64,000 bases of DNA, taken from Paenibacillus_G elgii_A (lineage in GTDB: Bacteria > Bacillota > Bacilli > Paenibacillales > NBRC-103111). The first letter of the stretch is position 1. The number at the start of each line of letters is the position of its first letter. The stretch covers positions 37,033-101,032 of the forward strand of contig JBHJMN010000019.1 of the NCBI GenBank assembly GCA_042219835.1, in the 5' to 3' direction. A model generated the notes under the pieces. That model did no database searches, had not been told where the DNA came from, and saw nothing but the letters and a program-made list of their open reading frames with translations. Below are positions 25,910 to 38,300 of the stretch, one piece after another. The position numbers were made by a program, and so were the translations under genes.

Positions 25910-26316
25910 AAGACGACACGATCCATATTCCTGACGCGCTGCCCCACCGCTATCCGTTTTTATTAATTGATAGAATTGTTGAGGCCGAGTCGTCCAAATG
26001 GGTTAGAGGGTACAAGAATATCAGTTGGAACGAATGGTTTATGACCGAGGCGAATCCGTATATGCCCCATATGCTGGTGGTCGAAGCCTTGGCGCAGTTA
26101 AGTGCTTTTTCCGAGATGGAAGAAAAAGGAATCGCCTTCTTGTCCTCGCTAAATCATGTTGAAATGGAATCGCTGGCACAGCCTGGCGATCGTTTGGATC
26201 TTTACTTCGAGGTAAGCAAACAAAGAAGAGGATACCTTCTTGGCAAAGGGCTGGCCACCGTAGGAGACCGGGTCATTGTCAGAGCGGAGGAAATCATGGT
26301 TTTCGTACAAAAATAG
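25906..26316 (+). CDS. FabZ-like hot-dog fold protein lacking the usual catalytic His
   Basis: This is a 136-residue single hot-dog protein. ALPHRYPFLLIDRIVE near the N-terminus and VVEALAQLSAF on the central helix match 3-hydroxyacyl-ACP dehydratases, and the helix Glu is present. The GHFPG segment that carries the catalytic His in FabZ is missing: the matching place reads EANPYMPHML and is about three residues shorter. It may therefore be a modified dehydratase, a thioesterase-like protein or a binding partner. TTG start overlapping the FabF-like gene by 4 bases. Confidence 0.78.
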   Translation: MKDDTIHIPDALPHRYPFLLIDRIVEAESSKWVRGYKNISWNEWFMTEANPYMPHMLVVEALAQLSAFSEMEEKGIAFLSSLNHVEMESLAQPGDRLDLYFEVSKQRRGYLLGKGLATVGDRVIVRAEEIMVFVQK

Positions 26317-26389
26317 CCGTCGGGAGGCGACGCTTAAGCCGACTGCCGGCTTACACCGGATATCTGCTAGAACAGGAGGAACGAATCGC

Positions 26390-29300
26390 ATGAATGCTAC
26401 CCCTTTATATCCCTTAACGAACGCTCAACAGCGGATATGGTATACCGAATTGATGTACCCGGATACAGCAGCGGCGCTGCTATCGGGAACTGTGAAGATG
26501 AAAGGGAAAATAAACCTCGATGCCTTTAAGCAGGCCATGAACCTGGTGATTCGCCAATATGAATCGTTTCGGACCCGAATCACGTCCGAGAACGGCCTGC
26601 CGCAGCAATATGTCGTCCCCTATGAGGAGAAGGAATTCGAATGCTTGGATTTATCGGATTTCAAGAGCCTCGCTGAAGCGGAAACATGGTTGGAACGCCA
26701 TATACGGACACCTCTGAAGCTGTTTCATTCCGAGCTCTTTCAATTTGTATTTATTAAAATCCATGATGAAGAATATTGGCTGAACATGAGAATTCATCAT
26801 ATTATCTCCGATGGCATTTCGATCGTTCTGTTCGGAAACCAACTGTGCGAATATTATATCGATCTGATGAACGGACTGGAACCTCGGGTGGGAGAAGAGC
26901 AATCGTTTATCGAATATATTCAGACGGAACAAACCTACGAACGGTCGGATCGCTATCAAAAGGATAAAGCGTACTGGCTTGAGAAGTTTTCCTACTTGCC
27001 CGAGATGACTGGATTTAAGCCTTACAATCCCTTATCGCTTAGCACGGCGGCAAACCGGAAAGAGTTTATTGTCGATCAGACGCTTTATAACGATGTAAAA
27101 GTCTTCTGCCAGGAGCATCAAATCAGTTTGTTTCATTTATTTATGGCAGCCATGTACATTTACATGAATAAAGCCACGACCCAGCAGGACATAACCATCG
27201 GTACCGCCTACGGGAACCGGACGACCAAGAAAGAAAAAAACATGATGGGGATGCTGGTAAGCACCGTTACCGCCCGGGCCTTTGTAGACCCGGAAGCCGA
27301 CTTGATGTCATTTTTGCAAAGGGTAGTCAAGGAGCAGCTTTCCGTCTTGCGCCATCAAAGGTATCCGTATAATCAGTTGATTCAGGATTTGCGGGAAATT
27401 CACCGGAATCAAGACCTGCAGCGGCTGTTCGGCATTTCGATTAACTACCGGCCGGTGAGCTGGGTCGATTTGGACGGTGTTCGTATCCAAACGGACTATG
27501 ATTTTTGCGGGGATGAAGTGAACGATTTTATCCTTCATATCGTAGAAATGCTTGATGAGCAGCAGCTTGTCCTGCATATGGATTATCGAATTCATTTATT
27601 TGAAGAAAACGAAATCGTAAGCATCGTTCAACATCTTCTTGCCATTATTGAAAATACGATTCGCGATCCCTATCAAAAAATATCCGGCATATCGCTGATA
27701 GGTGACGACGAAAAGCAAAAGGTATTGACGCTGTTCAACGATTCGGCTGCTGACTATCCCCGGGAAAAAACGATTCATGGCCTGTTTGAAGAACAAGCTG
27801 CGCGTACGCCGGAGCATGTGGCCGTTCGATTCGAAGATCGGCAAATGACATATGGAGAGCTCAATGAACGGGCGAACCGGCTGGCGCGAACGTTGAGGGC
27901 CGAAGGGATCGTGGCGGATTCGCTGGTCGGGATCGTGGCCGACCGTTCCGTCGAGATGATCGTTGGGCTGCTCGCCATCTTGAAAGCCGGAGGCGCGTAT
28001 GTGCCGGTCGACCCGGAATATCCGGAAGAACGCATTCAGTATATGCTTGAGGATTCCGGCGTACGTCTGCTCTTGCTTCAGCATCATCTCAAGGGGCGCA
28101 TTCCGTTCGGAGGTAAGCTGGTGGACTTGGACGATCCGGCAGTGTACCGCGAGGACGAAACGAATCTGGAACCGGCTTCCGGGCCGAATCATCTGGCTTA
28201 TGTAATCTATACCTCCGGAACGACCGGCAAGCCCAAAGGCACGTTGATCGAGCACAAAAACGTCGTTCGCCTCTTGTTTAACAGCAAAAATTTGTTCGAT
28301 TTTAACGCTTCCGATACATGGACGTTATTTCATTCGTTCTGCTTCGACTTCTCGGTGTGGGAAATGTACGGGGCGCTGCTCTATGGCGGGACATTGATCG
28401 TCGTGCCTCAACTGACGGCAAAAAGTCCCGCGCAATTCCTTCAGCTGCTGAAAGCCCGGAAGGTCACGGTTTTGAATCAAACGCCGACCTATTTTTACCA
28501 GCTCCTTCAAGAGGAGTTAATGAGCCCGGGGAACGAATTGAAGCTGCGGAAGGTGATTTTTGGCGGAGAGGCGCTGAGCCCGTCTTTATTGAAAGACTGG
28601 AAGACGAAATACCCGGATACCCGGCTGATCAATATGTATGGAATTACCGAAACGACCGTGCATGTAACCTATAAAGAAATTACCGAAGTGGAGATCGCGC
28701 AAGGCAAAAGCAATATTGGCCAACCTATACCGACCTTGCGCGCCTACGTTCTCGATGAGTGGCGACGTCCCCAAGCTATCGGCATTCCGGGAGAGCTGTA
28801 TGTCGCCGGAGACGGGCTGGCGCGGGGCTATTTAAACCGTACCGATTTGACCGCAGAGAAGTTCGTGGACAATCCGTTCGAGCCCGGAAAGCGGATGTAT
28901 CGAACCGGAGATTTGGTCCGCTGGCTCCCGGACGGCAGCATCGAATATTTGGGGCGGATTGACCAGCAGGTTAAAATCCGCGGTTACCGGATTGAGCTCG
29001 GCGAGGTCGAGGCCCAGTTGTTAAAGACGAACTCTGTACAGGAGGTCGTTGTAATCGCACGGGAAGACGAAGCCGGCCAGAAGTACTTGTGCGCGTACTT
29101 TGTAGCGGATTGCGAGCTGACCGTGAGCGAGCTCAGAGGGGCATTGTCTCAAGAGCTGCCGGGCTACATGATTCCGTCCTATTTTGTCCAGCTGGAACGG
29201 ATGCCGTTGACGCCGAACGGAAAGCTGGACCGCCGGGCGCTGCCTGCGCCGGAGGGAACGCTGCAAACGGGAACGGAATACGTTGCCCCGCGCACTTCGA

Positions 29301-32300
29301 CGGAAGCGAAGCTCGCACAAATCTGGCAAGAACTGTTGGGACTGCAGCGCATCGGGGTGAAGGATCATTTCTTTGATATTGGAGGGCACTCTTTACGGGC
29401 GACGCTTTTGACGGCACGAATTCATAAAGAAATGAACGGCAGCCTTTCCTTGCGGGATGTATTTCAAGCGCCGACCATCGAACAAATGGCGCAATTGTTC
29501 GTAAGCAGGGAGCGGCTCGCTTACGCTTCCATTCCGGCCGTCGGGGAGAGCGCGTATTATCCCGTTTCATCCGCTCAGAAACGACTGTACGTCTTGAGGC
29601 AGCTCGAAGGCGGAGACATCGTCTACAATATGCCGGGCGTGATGACGGTTGAAGGTGCGCTGGACCGGGGGCGGTTCGAAGATGCGTTCCGGCAGCTGAT
29701 CCTGCGTCATGAAGCGCTGCGCACTTCTTTTGAAGTCGTGGACGGCGAACCGGTGCAGCGGGTGCATTCCAGCGTGGCATTTGCGGTGGGTTATGCTCAA
29801 GCGGGCCAAGAAGAAGCGGAAGAACGTCTTCGCGGGTTTGTTCGCGCGTTTGATCTTGATCAGGCACCGCTGCTGCGCGTGGAGCTGGTCCAGTTGGAGC
29901 AGGAGCGCCATCTGCTGCTGTTCGATATGCATCACATCATCTCCGACGGCGTGTCCATCGGCATTCTGACGGAGGAGCTTGTCCGGTTGTACGGAGGGGA
30001 AGAACTGCCGCCGTTGCGAATTCAATACAAGGACTATGCCGCATGGCAGCAGGCGGAACTGCCCAGCGAAACGATGGGCAAGCAGGAAGCCTATTGGTTA
30101 GATGTGTTTAGCGGGGAGATTCCGGTTCTCGATCTGCCCACGGATTACAGGCGACCGGCTGTAAAAAGCTTTGCTGGAGACACATTCGAATTTGTCATCG
30201 GCAAGCGGCGCAGCGAGGGCCTGAGAACGATTGCGGCGCAGACCGGGGCTACGATGTATATGGTTTTATTGGCTGTTTATACGACGCTGCTTTCCAAATA
30301 CAGCGGACAAGAAGATATCATTGTCGGCAGCCCGATTGCAGGCCGACCGCATGCGGAACTGGAAAGCATGGTCGGCATGTTTGTCAACACGCTGGCCATC
30401 CGGACTTACCTGGCCGGAGAGAAGACATTTGGGGACTATGTGCGGGAAGTCAAAGAAACCTCGTTAAAAGCGTACGAAAACCAGGACTATCCGTTTGAAG
30501 CGCTGGTCGAGAAGCTGGACGTGAAGCGGGATTTAAGCCGTAACGCCTTGTTCGACACGATGCTTGCTTTGCAAAATACGGTGCCAGGGAAGCAAGAGAT
30601 CGAAGGTCTGCAGTTTAAAGCGTATCCGCATCGTTCCCACGTGTCCAAGTTTGACCTGACCCTGAATGTGGAGGAAGACGAAGAAGAGCTCGTATGCTTC
30701 TTCGAATACGCCCGTGCGCTGTACAAGCCGGAAACGGTGGAGCGGATGACAATGCATCTGCTGCAGGTGATCGATGCCGTCATCGGGGCTCCGCAGACGA
30801 AGCTGTCTTCCATCGAAATCATTACGGCGGAAGAGAAAAGCCGGATTCTGGATGCTTGGGGCGATACGAAAGCGGACTATCCGCAGGAGAAGACCGTCCA
30901 TCAGTTGTTCGAGGAGCAGGCGGAGCGCGCTCCGGAGCGGATTGCAGTCGTATTTGAGGAAAGCCGTCTCACCTATCGCGAGCTGAACCAGCAGGCGAAC
31001 CGTCTGGCGCGAATGTTAAGAGCCGAAGGGGTGCAGGCCGGGCAACTGGTGGGCCTTATGACCGAACGTTCCATAGAGACGATCGTAGGGCTATTCGGTA
31101 TATTAAAGGCCGGGGGAGCCTACGTGCCGATCGATCCCGAATACCCGGAAGAACGAATCCGGTATATGCTGGAGGATTCGGGCGCGAAGCTGCTGCTGAC
31201 GCAACAACGTTTGCGGGAGCGCGCTTCCTTTGCCGGTAAGCTTGCGCTGCTGGATGACGAAGAGATCTACGATGACGACAGCTCGAATTTGGAACCGATC
31301 GCCGGCCCGCACGATCTGGCGTATGTCATCTATACGTCGGGGACGACGGGTAAACCTAAGGGTGTGCTGGTGGAGCACCGAGGCTTGTGTAATTTGAAGC
31401 CGTTCTTCGAGCGAACTTTGCGCGTTAACGAGCGGGACAAGGTCGTCCAATTTGCCAGCTTGTCGTTCGATGCCTCTTGCTGGGAAACCTTGATGGCGTT
31501 GTTCAACGGGGCCACCTTATGCATTCCTTCGGCGGCTACAATTTTAGATTATCCGCTATTTGTCGGCTTCATGAACGACAACGGGATTACAACGGCGGTG
31601 TTGCCCCCGGCTTACGCCACTTACCTGGAGCCGGACAGTCTGCCGGCACTGAAGAGGCTGATCACGGGCGGGTCCGCTTCCTCCACCGAGCTAGTCCGAA
31701 AGTGGAGGGACAAGGTCGAGTACTTTAATGCGTACGGTCCGACGGAAGATTCCATCTGTACGACGATCTGGGCAGATTCCGCCGGGACGATGGACGACAG
31801 GTCTGTTTCGATCGGACACCCGATCTTCAATCATCGTATCTACATTGTGGATGCTCATCGTCACTTGCAGCCTGTCGGCGTACCGGGAGAGCTGTGTATC
31901 GCGGGCGTTGGATTGGCGCGGGGCTACTTAAACCGTGCCGATTTGACCGCAGAGAAGTTCGTGGACAATCCGTTCGAGCCCGGAGAGCGGATGTATCGTA
32001 CCGGGGATTTGGCCCGCTGGCTGCCCGACGGCAGCATTGAATATTTGGGGCGGATCGACCATCAGGTCAAAATCCGCGGTTACCGGATCGAGCTTGCCGA
32101 GGTGGAAGCAAAGCTCTTGAATGCGGATTCCGTGCAGGAGGCGATCGTGCTCGCGCACGAAGGCGAAGGCGGACAGAAGGACCTGTGCGCGTATTTTGTA
32201 GCCGGCAGAACGTTAACCGTAAGCGAATTGCGGGCTGCGTTGACGGTGGAGCTGCCGGGCTACATGATCCCGTCCTATTTCGTACAGCTGGAGCGGATGC

Positions 32301-35300
32301 CGCTGACGCCGAACGGCAAGGTGGACCGCAAGGCGCTGCCGGCTCCGGAAGGAAACATGCGGACGGGGGCGGAATATGTCGCGCCGAGGACGCCCGCAGA
32401 GCAGGCGCTGGCCTCCGTTTGGCAAGGGGTGCTGGGAGTTCGGACGATCGGCATTCACGATAACTTCTTCGAGCTTGGCGGCGACTCGATCAAAGCGATC
32501 CAGGTTAGTTCAAGGCTGCTCCAAGCGGGCTATAAGCTGGAAATGAAAGATTTGTTCAAACATCCGACCGTTGCGGAGCTCAGCCCGCATCTTCAAGCGG
32601 CTTCCCGAATCGCGGAGCAAAGGGAAGTGAGCGGAGCGACGAAGCTGATGCCGATCCAGCATTGGTTCTTTAAGAGGCAGACGGCGGATCTCCATCATTT
32701 CAACCAAGCGGTGATGCTGCACCGGAAGGAGGGCTTCAACGAAGCGGCGCTTCGGTTGGCGGTCCGTGCGATGGCGGAGCATCATGACGCGCTGCGCTTG
32801 GTGTTCCGTCAGGCAGAACATGGTATCGAAGCGTGGAACCGCAGGGCGGACGAAGGCGAGCTTTACAGCTTGGATGTCTTCGATTTCACAGGAGAGGCGG
32901 ATTGCGCTGCCATCGTTGAAGCTAAAGCGTCGGAAATTCAAAGCGGCATCAGCCTGAGCGAAGGACCGCTGATGAAGCTCGGTTTGTTCCGCTGCGCCGA
33001 TGGGGATCATCTGCTGATTGCCATTCATCATCTGGCGGTCGACGGGGTATCGTGGCGGATTTTGTTCGAAGATCTGACCGCCGGTTATGAACAAGCGGCG
33101 AGCGGGCAGACGGCCGACGGACTAGCCATCCGACTACCGCACAAAACGGACTCCTTCAAGCTCTGGGCAGAGCGGCTGTCGCTGTACGCGAACAGTCCGG
33201 CGATGGAAAGCGAGCGGGCGTACTGGCGGCAGCTCCGGCAGACGAAGACAGAGCCGCTGCCGAAGGATGATGCGCAAGAGCGGGCATTGGTGCGAGACAG
33301 CGAAACGATTACGATCCGGTGGACGGAGAAGGAAACGGAGCAATTGCTCAAACAAGCGCACCGGGCGTACAACACGGAGACGAACGATCTGCTGCTGGCT
33401 GCGTTGGGAATGGCGGTTCACGAATGGTCCGGCATCGGGCAGGTGCTTGTCAATCTGGAAGGGCACGGTCGGGAGCCGATCATTCCGGACATCGACATTA
33501 CCCGTACTGTGGGATGGTTTACAAGCCAATATCCGGTGGTCCTGGACATGGGAGCGGACCAGGACGTATCACGCCGGATCAAACGGGTCAAGGAAGAGCT
33601 GCGCCAAATTCCGCATAAAGGCATCGGCTTTGGCATCCTGAGCTACTTGACTGCGCTGGAAGAGGACAGCTCCCTGGAGGTAAAACCGGACATCAGCTTT
33701 AACTATTTGGGCCAATTCGACCAAGACCTGTCAACGAACGGGCTGCAGGTTTCGCCTTATTCGACCGGTATGGCGATGAGCGGAAACGCGGAACGGCATT
33801 GCGCGCTCGATATCAACGGGATGATTGCCGGAGATGCCTTGACGCTGACGATCGGTTACAGCGGCAAGCAGTACCGTAGAGAGACGATGGAACGGTTCTC
33901 CGGCCTGCTGCGGGCAAGTCTTCAAGAGATCATTCGGCATTGCGTCACGAAAGAGCGGACGGAATTGACGCCCAGCGACGTTCTGCTGAAGGGACTGGCC
34001 ATTGAGGAACTGGATGCTTTAGTCGAACAGGCGGGACACATTGGCGACATCGAGAACGTGTACAAGCTGACGCCAATGCAGAAGGGCATGCTGTTTCACA
34101 GCCTCCTGGAGCCGGATTCGGGAGCGTATTTTGAACAAGCGGCGTTTGACCTGCGGGGGACCTTTGATGTGGAAACCTTCGCCAAAAGCTTGGACGCTCT
34201 GGTACAGCGGCATGACGTTTTGCGGACAAACTTTTACAACGGTTGGAAGGACCTGCCGTTGCAGATCGTCTACCGTAACAAAAAGAGGGGCTTTGCTTAT
34301 GAGGATTTGCGCGGGATGGACGAGGCGGAGCGAAATGCGTATATCGAGGCGTACGCCGCAGAGGATAAGGCCAGAGGCTTCGACTTAACGCAAGACGAGC
34401 TGCTGCGCGTGTCGATCCTGCGTACGGGCGAAGAAGCTTATCGGATGCTATGGAGCTTTCACCATATTATTATGGACGGCTGGTGCCTCCCTCTCATTAC
34501 GCAGGAAGTGTTCGAGCATTATTTTGCCATCCGGGAACGGCGGCAGCCCTCGCTTGCTCCGACGCTGCCGTACAGCCGGTATATCGAATGGCTCGACCGG
34601 CAGGATGACGAAGAAGCCTCCCGGTATTGGCTTGGGTATCTGGAAGACTATGAGCAGCATACAACGCTGCCGTTTGCCAGCCTCACGGGTAAGGAGAAAG
34701 GCTATGTTTCTGAGCAGTTCGAATGTGACCTGGGCATGGAACTGACCCGGCGTATCGAAGAAGCTGCGAAGCAGCATCAAGTGACGGTCAACACGTTGAT
34801 GCAAGCGGTATGGGGACTGATGCTTCAGAAATACAATGGCCAGAGGGACGTTGTTTTCGGAAGTGTCGTTTCAGGAAGACCGACGGAAATACCGGGCATC
34901 GAAAGCATGATCGGGTTATTTATCAATACGATCCCGGTACGTGTCCGGACGGAGGAACATGCGACTTTTGCGGAAGCGGTCAAAAAGCTGCAGGAGCAGT
35001 ATTTGGCGTCGCATGCGTATCATACGTACCCACTCTATGAGATTCAGGCGCAAGCCGGACAAAAACTACCTTTGATTACGCATATTATGGTGTTCGAAAA
35101 TTATCCCGTTGAACAGCAGATGCTGCAATTGGGAAGCGGCAGTCCGGCAGACTTTGAGATTACGGACGCCGAGATGTTCGAACAAACGAGCTATGATTTT
35201 AACCTGATTGTCCTGCCCGGCGAAGCTTTCAGGATTGTTTTCCGTTACAATGCTTCCGTTTATGAGCCGGCAAGCATCGAACGGATTCAAAGGCATCTGG

Positions 35301-38300
35301 TTCATATGCTGAATCAAATCGCGAACGACCCGCATATCAAATTGAGCGAGCTTGAGCTGATCACGCCGGAAGAAAAGGCGTTGATTCGCAGTATTGGAGA
35401 GACTGCGACGACCGATTATCCGAAGAACAAGACACTCCAGCAATTGTTCGAGGAGCAGGCGGAACGTGCACCGGATGCCGTGGCGGTAGTCTTCGGGGAC
35501 AAGCAGCTGACGTATGGCGAGCTGAACGACCGGGCAAACCGGTTGGCCGGTACACTGCGTTCGGGCGGCATCGGCCGGGAATCGATCGTCGGCATCCTGG
35601 TCGACCGTTCGGTGGACCTGCTGGTCGGCGTGCTGGGGGTCTGGAAGGCGGGAGGTGCGTACGTACCGCTTGACCCGGATTATCCGTCTGACCGCGTCGC
35701 GTTTATGCTGAAGGACAGCGGGGCGTCGGTGCTGCTGACGCAAACCCATCTGAAAAACCACTCGCAAGCGTGGCTGGAGGATGAGTCGGCACTGCAACGT
35801 GTGCTGTGCTTGGACGACGAGCAGTCGTATGGCGGCGATGCGGTAAATGGGCCTAATGATGTCAACGTGCCTGATACGAGCGAGCCGCAAGATCTGGCAT
35901 ACGTGATCTACACGTCGGGGACGACGGGACGGCCGAAGGGCGTCATGATCGAGCACCGCAGCTTGGTCAATACGGCAGCGGCTTACCGCCGGGAGTACCG
36001 GCTGGACCAGTTCCCGGTCCGGCTGCTACAGCTGGCGAGCTTCTCCTTCGACGTGTTCGTCGGGGATATCGCCCGCACGCTGTACAACGGCGGAACGATG
36101 GTGATTTGCCCGAAGGACGACCGAATCGATCCGGCCCGTTTGTACGGTTGGATTCGCGATTGCCAGATCACGATCTTCGAATCGACGCCTGCGCTGATCG
36201 TGCCGTTTATGGAATATGTGTGGGAGCAGGGTCTGGATATGAACTCGCTGCAACTGCTGATCACAAGCTCCGACAGCTGCAGTGTGGCTGATTACCGGGT
36301 GCTGCAGGAGCGTTACGGCTCGCAGTTTAGAATCATCAACTCGTACGGCGTGACCGAAGCCGCAATCGATTCGAGCTTCTACGACGAGCCGCTCGCCAAG
36401 CTGCCGGCAACAGGGAACGTGCCGATCGGCAAAGCTTGGCTGAACGCCCGGTTCTACATCGTGGATGCGCAGTTGAAGCCGGTGCCGGTAGGCGTGCTAG
36501 GCGAGCTGTGCATCGGCGGCGTCGGCGTGGCGCGGGGGTACTTGAACCGCCCCGAGCTGACGGAAGAGAAGTTTGCGGATAGCCCGTTCGTCCCTGGGGA
36601 GCGGTTGTACCGTACAGGCGATCTGGCGCGCTGGATGGCGGATGGCAACGTGGACTTCATCGGCCGGATCGACCATCAGGCGAAAATCCGGGGTTACCGG
36701 ATCGAGATCGGCGAAGTGGAATCGCAGCTGTTGAAAGTCGTAGCCGTAAGGAAAGCGGTGGTCATTGTCCGGGAGGACGGAAACGGCCAAAAGGCGTTGT
36801 GCGCGTACTTCACGGCGGACGGCAGGCTGCAAGCAAATGAACTTCGAAGCGCGCTTGCCCAAGAGCTGCCCGGCTATATGATTCCGTCGTACTTCGTGCA
36901 AATGGAACGGCTGCCCCTGACGCCGAACGGGAAAATCGACCGCAAGGCGTTGCCCGCACCTGAAGGAAGCGCGAGCGGCGGATCCGAATACACGGCGCCG
37001 CGAACCCCGCTGGAAGCGAAGCTGGTCCGCATTTGGCAGGAAGTGCTCGGATTGGAGAAGGTTGGGGTGAAGGACAACTTCTTCGAACTTGGCGGACATT
37101 CCTTGCGCGCCACGACGCTGGTTAGCAAGGTGCACAAGGAGATGAATGTCGAGTTCCCGCTGCGTGACGTGTTTCGCTGCGTGACGGTTGAAGAGATGGC
37201 TCAAGCGATTGCCCGAATGGAAGAACGCCTGTACGTATCTATCCCGAAGATCGAGGAAAAGGAGTACTATGCGTTATCTTCCGCGCAGAAGCGGCTGTTC
37301 ATTCTGCATCAGTTGGAAGGGGCGGAGCAAAGCTATAATATGCCGGGCGTCATGATGGTTGAAGGCTTATTGGACCGGCATCGGCTGGAGAAAGCTTTCC
37401 GGCAGCTGATCCGGCGTCATGAAACGCTGCGGACCGGCTTTGAAACGGTGAACGGCGAGCCGGTACAGCGGGTGCACCCGGAAGTGACGTTTGCGGCAGC
37501 GTATGTCGAGGCGCGAGAAGAGGACGCGGCAAAGCACGTCCGCAGCTTTGTGCGGGCGTTCGATTTGCAGCAGCCGCCGCTGCTGCGTGTAGGTTTGATC
37601 GAGTTGGGAGCAGAACGTCATCTGCTGATGCTCGACATGCACCATATCATCTCCGACGGCGTGTCCACGAACATTTTGATCGAAGAGTTTGTCCGGTTGT
37701 ACGAGGGGGCGGAACTACCGCCGCTGCGGATTCAGTATAAGGATTATGCGGCATGGCAGCAGGCGGAAGTCCGGAGCGAACGAATGAACCGACAGGAAGC
37801 GTACTGGCTGGATGTGTTCCACGGGGAAATCCCGGTGCTGGATCTGCCGACTGACTACCCGAGACCGGCGGTGCGCAGCTTCGAGGGCGATACGGTGACG
37901 TTTGCCGTTGGCCAAGCCGGAAGCGAACGGCTCCGGCAGCTTGCGGCGCAAACCGGCTCCACGCTGTATATGGTGCTGCTTGCGGCTTACATGACGCTGC
38001 TGCACAAATATACCGGGCAGGAAGACGTCATCGTGGGCACGCCGGTTGCGGGCCGTTCGCATGCAGACTTGGAGCCGGTGATCGGGATGTTCGTCAATAC
38101 GCTGGCGGTGCGCAGCTATCCGGCCGGCGAGAAGACGTTCCTCGGGTACCTGCAGGAAATCAGGGAGCATGCGCTCAAGGCGTACGAGCACCAGGATTAT
38201 CCGTTCGAGGAGCTGGTCGAGAAGCTGAATGTGAAGCGGGACATGAGCCGCAGCGCGCTGTTTGACACCATGTTCGTACTGGAAAACATGGAGGAAGGCG

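Noticed and set aside
19444..26316. Housekeeping fatty acid synthesis operon
   Set aside because: FabI, FabF and FabZ homologues are interleaved with a ligase, ALDH-like and TPP enzymes and lead into a peptide synthetase. FabD, FabG and ACP are absent, and the FabZ-like protein lacks its catalytic His.
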